Assembly: GCA_009773515.1 (NCBI GenBank)
Contig: WSXX01000003.1
Span: forward strand, 169,072-233,071
DNA: 64,000 nucleotides
Direction: 5' to 3'
Source of the DNA: Bacteroidota bacterium
Lineage (GTDB): Bacteria; Bacteroidota; Bacteroidia; Bacteroidales; Lentimicrobiaceae
This document shows positions 49,901-58,900 of the stretch, in pieces. Every line of letters starts with the position of its first letter. The first letter of the stretch is position 1. The notes below the pieces were generated by a model. It did not search any database. It was not told the origin of the DNA and saw nothing but the letters and a program-made list of their open reading frames with translations. The position numbers and the translations under genes were made by a program.

Positions 49901-52900
49901 TAACAGTTACGGATGATGATCTTCCGGTAGCTGCATGTACACCGTTAACGGTTGCTCTTGACAGAACAGGAAATTACACGTTAACAGTTGATAATATAAA
50001 TACTCTCTCCGCTGGTTCTTCAGATAATTGCGGAATAGTTAACAGGGTCGTTGTACCCAATACTTTCAATTGTACAAATATTGGAACACCAGTAAATGTT
50101 ACACTCACTGTTACTGATGCAGCTGGTAATTCTAACAACTGCAGTACAACAATTACGGTTACCGACACCCAGCCACCCGCACTAGATCCTGAAGATATTG
50201 CCGATCTTATCAAGGAAACCAATACCAGTGTTTGTACCTACACCCATGCCGATAACCTCTGGAATCCAACCGATAATTGCGACATTTCGCCAACGATCAC
50301 CTATTCAGCGAATAATGGAGCCTCCCCGGCAAGCGGAACCAGCTTAAATGGAGTTATTTTCCAACAGGGAACCACTAACATAACCTGGACCGTGGCCGAC
50401 CATGCTTCACCACCCAATACAGCAACCATATCCTTTGATTTGGTTGTGAATGATAACCAGAATCCGGTAGTAACCTGCCCGGGAAGTTTTACGCAAAATG
50501 TTCAAAATCCAGGTGATTTAAATGCAAGCGTTACCGGAATCACTCCTCCTGTTCGTACGGATAATTGTGCTGTTACAATGCTGACTTATGAACTATCTGG
50601 TGCCACAACTGCTGCTGCTCAGGGTTCCGGAATTAATGATTTAATCAGTGGGACCTTTAATGTTGGAACCACCACCGTAACTTATATTGCTTATGATGCA
50701 GCCGGTAATTGGCAACAATGTACATTCACCATTACAGTGGATGCATTACCTGATGATGCTGTAATTGTAACCGGAGGTCCGGTTGAAACCTATGAAGATC
50801 AGGCCCAGGGCCCGGATTCCTTCACCGTGGTATTGCCTACTGCCCCAACCGGCGATGTATGCATTATTGCAACAAGCAGCAAAAATACGGAAGCCATAGT
50901 TGACACCGACAATACCCGCCCGGGGGCAGCTACATTTAAGTCTATCTGTTTTAACGAAACCAACTGGAATCTGCCTCAGACTATTTATGTTTTTGGTGTG
51001 GATGATGATGTGGATGATGATAATATTGGATATACTATAGTTCTCGCTATTGACCAGGCCAACACCGATATTGGTTCCGGATATTACAATGTAGACCCTG
51101 ACGATGTGCTTGGCAACAATATTGACAACGATGTTGCCGGAATAACGGTAACGCCAATCGACCAGGTTACCACTGAAGCCGGTGGAACCGGAACGTTTAC
51201 GGTTGTGCTGAATACCGAACCTACGGATAATGTTACCATTACTTTATCGAGCAGTGATCTTACCGAATGCGATGTACTTGACAAAATCTCACTCACCTTT
51301 ACCCCGGGCAACTGGAACACACCTCAATTAGTCACAGTTACCGGTAAAGATGAATTTATCGTAGATGGGGATATTCCGTACAGCATCATTACAGCCGCTG
51401 CAACATCACCGACTGATATCAAATACCCGGGCATCAACCCGGCAGACGTTCCGATGACCAACCTCGACAACGATATAGCCGGAGTTATCGTTACACCACT
51501 ATCGCTTACTACCAGCGAAGCCAGCGGCGCACAACATACAGCCACATTTACCGTTGTGTTGACAAGTAAACCAGCAACTGATGGTGTTGATTATGATGTT
51601 TATGTCGATATACAGAGCAGCGACCTGACCGAAGGAACAGTAAATCTTTCACAACTGCATTTCACTGCAGCCAATTGGAATATTCCCCAAATTGTCACCG
51701 TTACCGGAGTAGATGATATTGTGGTCGACGGAATAATTCCCTACACAATAGTCAATGCAATTAATACAGCCTCCACTACTGATCCGAACTATGATGCCAT
51801 TCTTCCGGCAGCTGTTGCAGATGTAGCGGTAAACAATACCGACGACGATGCAGCTACCTTAGCCATCAACAGTATTGAAATTTTTGAAGGCAGTACTGGC
51901 GGCAGTACAACCGCGTTTGCATTTACGGTTACCCATTCGGGTCGGGAAGTAATTGGCGGTTACACTGTTTCCTGGTTTACCAGCAACGGAACCGCCAGGG
52001 CACCAAGTGATTTCACCGCAGCGGGTGGCCCGGCCCTGACATTTACAGGAGCTGTAGGCGAAACCCAAACCATAACAATTCTTGTTAACCAGGATATTAT
52101 GGTTGAACCCAATGAAATCTTTACAGTTACACTAAACACCATTGGCGCAGCAGCAGGTAAGAATGTTACCATACCTGTGGCCGGAAGAGTAGGAACAGGA
52201 ACCATACTTAACGATGACTCTTCTGCTCTTTCAATCAATGATGTATCTATAACCGAAGGCAACTCAGGTACCTCGCTTATGACCTTTACCGTGACGCTTA
52301 CCAACGCCGTTGAGTTGGGTGTTACTGTAAATTATGCCACATCTGATGGAACCGCAACCGATGCTGACAACGATTATGATCCCACTTCAGGAACCTTGAC
52401 ATTTGTTGGACTACAGGGCGAAACACAAACTTTCAGCGTTACCATCAACGGTGATCTGAAAGTTGAGCTGAACGAAACCTTAACTGCTACTTTAAGCAAT
52501 GTGTTGGTAGCCGGAGCAGCCAATCCGAATGTCACCATTTCAGATGCAACAGGAATCGGAACCATTGAAAACGACGATGCTGCAACCCTTGTAATTACCG
52601 GATTTACTGTAAATGAAAATGCCGGAACTGCTAACTATACAGTTACCCTGAGCGAGGCTGTTCAAACCCCGTTTACGGTTGACTTTGCTACCAGCAACAA
52701 CACCGCGTTGGCCGGAAGTGACTATGGCACTGTGACCTCTACCCTTACCTTTGGTGGGGCAAATGCATTGGTTCAAACGATAGCTATTCCAATTACAGAT
52801 GATATTTTTGATGAACCTACCGAAACCTTAACCGGCACCATCAGTAACCTGAATGCCGGCGGACAAAGCGTAACCATCTTAACAGCCACCGCCACAGGAA

Positions 52901-55900
52901 CTATTCTCGACAACGATGCAGCCAGTCTGGCCATCAATGATGTTACGGTAAATGAATCGGCAGGTACTGCCACCTTTACGGTTACGCTGACTGGTAACAC
53001 ACAGGATCAGTTGACAGTTAATTTTGCCACAGCAAATAACACCGCTCTTTCAACCAGCGATTATACCGCCCAATCAGGTACGGTTACCTTTGCTGCAGGC
53101 TCAACCAATGGTGCAACACAAACCATTATTATCGTAATTGCCAGTGATGCCATTTGTGAACCTACGGAGACCTATAATGTGAATCTGAGTGGTATCGTTA
53201 CCACCGGAAATGCTACCATTGCCGATAATCAGGGCGTGGGAACCATTACCGATGACGATACAGCTACACTTTCTATCAGTGGATTTACCATTACCGAAAC
53301 CGAAGGAACCCAAACTGCTAACTTTGTGGTCACCATGACCGCACTGGCACAGGAAAATGTGGTACTGAGTTTTGGCACTGCCAATGTTACAGCAACTTCC
53401 GGAAGCGACTACACTGCACAAACAGGCACAGTAGTAACCCTTACCGGTGGTTCCACCACAGTGAATGTTCCTGTTAGCGTTTTAGGTGATCTGATTGCCG
53501 AACCTACCGAAACCTTAACTGGAACCATTGCCATTACCACAGTAAACGGTCAGCAGATTACCATCAATACTGGTACTGCTACCTCAACAATACTTGACAA
53601 TGATATTATTACAATCAACCTGGCCGGCTTCACCGTTACCGAAACCAACGGCACCCAGGTACGTAACTTCAGGGCAAGTATGAATACAACTGCCCAGCAT
53701 GACATTGTGCTAAGCTTCTCAACTGCCGATGGAACTGCTCTTGACGGCAGCGATTATACTGCCCGTACAGCCATAAGTGTGACCATTCTGGCCGGTACCT
53801 TGTTTACCGACATCCCTGTTGATATCCTTGGAGACGCCATTCTGGAACCACAGGAAATCTTTACAGGAACCATTACACTAACAGAAGCCAACGGCCAGCA
53901 GGCCAGTGTGGGAACAGCTACCGCCAATGGTATTATCAACGATAACGATGCTGCCAGTATAGCTATTGCTGATGTAAGTGTAAACGAAAATGCAGGCACA
54001 GCAACCTTTACAGTTACCTTAACAGGAAATATTCAGGATGCATTTGATGTAAATTATACCACCAGCGATAATACACCGACAGCTTCGGCATTGGAAGGAT
54101 TGGATTATACATTGTCATCAGGAACCTTGAATTTCTCAGCCGGATCTACTACCGGAGCAACAAGAACCTTCACCGTTCCAATCACCAATGATACCTATAC
54201 CGAGCCAACCGAGACCTATACCCTGACTTTAAGCGGTATTACAGGAGGTTTGGTAACCATAAGCGATCCAACGGCCATAGGTACCATAATTGACAACGAT
54301 GCGGTAAGCTTTGCTATTGATGATGTTACTGTTGCCGAAAATACACCGGGATTCGCAACATTTACAGTAACCATGTCGGGCGACAACCTGCAGGATGCGC
54401 TGACGATGAGTTTTGCCATCACCAATGGTGCCGTGGGATTTACTACACCCGCTGTATATCCTTCGGATTACAACCTGACTTCCGGTACCATCACATTTAC
54501 AGCAGGTTCTTTGAGTGGAACTACCCGCACCATTACTGTGCCTATTGTAAACGATGGAATAGCTGAACCAACTTCTGAATACTACACAGTTACTCTGAGT
54601 AATATTTCAACAACCGGAACAGCAGGCTTTACCGATGCAGTTGGTTTGGGAGAAATTACTGACGACGACCTGTCGAATACAGTAAACCTTGTCGGATTTA
54701 CAGTAACAGAAGCCGATGGCAATGTTTCTCATAACTTTGTTGCAAGTCTTGATTTTGTTGCACAGGAGCCGGTAGTTATTTCATTTACCACAACACAAGG
54801 TACAGCCTTGCATGGTAGTGATATAACCCAGCAAACCGTTGTACAATATACCATTCTACCCGGAAACCTTAGTGTAAATATTCCGGTAGTGGTAATAGGT
54901 GATTTAATAGTTGAGCCTACCGAAGCGTTTACAGGTACCATTGCTTTGGTGAATGTAAACGGACAGCAAATTGTTTTGGGCAGCACAATTACTGCCACAG
55001 GAACCATTAACGACAACGACCAGGCAACCCTTACCATTACGGGCTTTACAGTAAACGAAGGTGACGGAACCGGTTCATTTACCATAACTTCCAACAGGGT
55101 AATACAAAACGCAATTACGGTTGATTTTGCAACCTCCAACGGAACCGCACTCACAGGTTCAGATTACACAGCATTTTCAACCACCCTCAACTTTGGAAAC
55201 GGAGCATCGCTTTCGCAAACCGTGCCCATTACCATACTTGAGGATCTTATTGCAGAAGCACCCGAAACCCTGACCGGAACCCTCAGTAACCTGCTGACCA
55301 GCAGTCAGAATGTGATTCTGAGCGGAGGAGGAGCTACCACCGCGGCAACCGGAAATATTACAGACAACGATGCAGCTACCCTTTCCATCAACAACGTAAC
55401 CAATACAGAGCCTGACAACGGTGAAACCCTGGAGTATGTGTTTATCATCACCCACAGCGGCCGTAGCACCGATGGTCCTTTTACCGTAGCATTCGTAACA
55501 AACAACGGAACCGCAGTTTCAACAAACGATTATGATGCCTCAACAGGTACTGTTACCTTCAGCGGCACCACCGGTGAAATCAAAATGGTAACTGTTATCG
55601 TAAATGGCGATCTTGTAGTAGAACCAACCGAAACCCTTACAGTAGATTTGAGTGAAGGCAACTTTGGCTTAAGGAATATTACCTTTACTGACAACAGTGG
55701 CCTGGGAACTATTCTCAACGACGATGTTACTACCGTTTCAGTTGTCGCCAGCGATCCGGATGCAGCCGAACCGACAAACAACGGCCAGTATACCGTGAGC
55801 ATGGGTCTGACTTCGTCAACCAATACGGTGATTAGCTATACTATTTCTGGCGATGCCGTTGCCGGAAGCGATTATACTTCCCTTTCGGGTACAGTAACTA

Positions 55901-58900
55901 TACTTGCCGGAGAAACAAGTGCAATCATATCAGTACCGGTTATTGATGACGATATCCTTGAGGATGACGAAACAGTAACCATCACGCTATCGTCGGTTAC
56001 ATCCGGCAACAGCGGAATTACTATCGGAGCGCCATCCATTGCAACCGTTACCATTACCGATGACGATGTGGCAACCGTAAGCATAACTGCCAATGATCCG
56101 GCTGCTGCCGAGCCTGCCAATAACGGACAGTTTACAGTAACCATCACCAAGGTAGCCGATGTTCCTACCATAATCAGTTACACGATTTCAGGAACAGCCA
56201 CACCGGGTGCTGATTATACTACTTTAACAGGAACGGTAACCATTCCGGCAGGAAGCCTTACAGCTACCATTGATGTTAGTGTTATCGACGACCTGATTCT
56301 TGAATCTCCTGAAACAGTTATAGTGACTCTTGCTTCAATTACTTCGGGTGATCCACAGATTTCAATAGGAACACCTTCAGCAGCAACAGTTACCATTGCC
56401 GACAATGATGTTGCTACTGTCAGTATTACCGCCAACGATCCCAATGCAGCTGAACCATCAAATAACGGACAATTTACCGTTACATTAAGCCAGGCATCAG
56501 ATACACCAACAGTAATTTCATACAGTGTTGGAGGCACAGCCACTTCAGGAGATGACTACACGGCCCTTTCGGGAACGGTAACCATTCCTGCCGGTAGCAC
56601 AACTGCAACTATTGATGTACTTGTGGAGGATGACTTTATTCTGGAGGCATCAGAAACAGTAATAGCAACGCTTACCGGAATTTCATCGGGCAATGTAAAT
56701 ATAAGTGTTGGAACACCTTCGGCAGCAACAGTAACCATTACCGACAATGACGCAGCCAGTCTGAGCATTGCCGATGTTACCGTTAACGAATCCGCCGGAA
56801 CAGCAACCTTTACTGTTACCCTGAATGGCGCTGTACAAGGCGGAGTAAGCATTGATTATGCAACAGCTGACAATACTGCCACTGACGTAAGTGACTACAC
56901 CGGAACTTCAGGTACCCTTACTTTTGCCGGAACAAATGGTGAAACAGAAACCTTTACTGTAAGCATCGCCGACAACAGTATTGTAGAAATCACTGAAACC
57001 TTCTATATAAACCTTTCAAACGTCAGCAATGCATTAGTAACATTCGATGCACAGGCCATTGGCACCATTACCGATGACGATGTGGCTACAGTAAGCATCA
57101 ACAGCGTAAGCCAGAATGAAGGCAACAGCGGAACAACCACCTTTACCTTTACAGTTACGATGAGTGCCGCTTCCGATGCCGCCGTAACAGTTGATTTTGC
57201 TACCGCCAACGGAACAGCAACTACAGCTGACCTTGACTACTCAGCCACCAACGGAACCCTGACTTTTGCTGCCGGTGAAACGACCAAAACCATCACTGTG
57301 CTGGTTAATGGCGATACAAAGATTGAAGACGACGAGACCTTTACGGTATTGCTCAGCAGCCTTGTCAACAATGGCCGCAACATCAGCCTTGGTACTTCAA
57401 CCGGAACAGGAACCATTCTGAACGACGATAATGCCACCATCACTATAAATGATGTAAGCATCACCGAAGGCAATGCCGGAACTTCGAACCTTACCTTCAC
57501 GGTAACCTTGTCATCTGCAGTAGGCGGAACGGTAACGGTAGATTATGCATCGGCTGACAACACAGCAACCATAGCTGACGGAGACTATATCTCTGTAGCC
57601 GGAACCCTGGTATTCAGCGCCGGTCAGACAAGTCGTACCATCATAGTACCGATCAATGGTGATACCAAAGTAGAGACCAACGAAACCTTCTACATGAATC
57701 TGAGCAACCTTTCGAACGGTGGATTTGCAGTAACACTTACCGACAATCAGGGAGTGGGCACCATTACCAATGACGATGCGGCCAATATCACCATCAACGA
57801 TGTAACAGCCAACGAAGGCAACAGTGGCACCACCAGTTATACCTTCACGGTAAGCATGAGTGCAGCCAGCGATGCAGCTGTTGCTGTTGATTATGCAACA
57901 GCCAATGGCACTGCCACCACCGCCGATGTTGACTACACAGCAATAACAGCGACAACCCTCACATTTGCTGCCGGAGAAACCAGCAAGACGATTACAGTTC
58001 TTGTAAATGGCGACACAAAAGTTGAAAATAACGAAACCTTTACTGTTGGACTAAGCAATCTGGTAAACAACGGACGAAATGTGTCCATTACCGATGCCAC
58101 GGGAACAGGTACCATCACCAACGACGACTCAGCTACCCTGAGTATTGACGATGTAACCCTTGCCGAAGGCAACAGTGGAACCACCAGCTTTACCTTTACA
58201 GTAAGCCTGAGTGCAGCCAGCGATGCCGCGGTAACAGTAGAATATTCAACTTCCGATGGTACAGCCACCACCGCCGATGGAGACTACGTTACAGCCACAG
58301 GTACGCTTACTTTTGCCGCAGGTGTAACCAGCCAAACTATTACGGTAAGTGTAAACGGCGATACCAAAGTTGAATATGATGAGACCTTTACAGTTGCGCT
58401 GAGTAACCTGAACGTTAACGGCAGAGACATTACTCTGAGTGATGCCAGCGGACTGGGCACCATTACCAACGACGACGCAGCCACCCTGAGCATCAACAGC
58501 GTAAGCCAGAATGAAGGCAACAGCGGAACAACCATCTTTACCTTTACAGTTACTATGAGTGCCGCTTCTGATGCTGCCGTAACAGTTGATTATGCTACCG
58601 CCAACGGAACAGCAACTACAGCTGACCTTGACTACACAGCCACCAACGGTACGCTGACTTTTGCCGCAGGCGAACTCACAAAAACCTTTGAAGTATTGGT
58701 TAATGGCGATACAAAGATTGAAGACGACGAGACCTTTACAGCTTTACTAAGCAGCCTTGTCAACAATGGCCGCAACATCAGCCTTGGTACTTCAACCGGA
58801 ACAGGAACCATCCTGAACGACGATAATGCCACCATCACTATAAATGATGTAAGCATTACCGAAGGCAACGCCGGAACTTCGAACCTTACCTTCACGGTAA

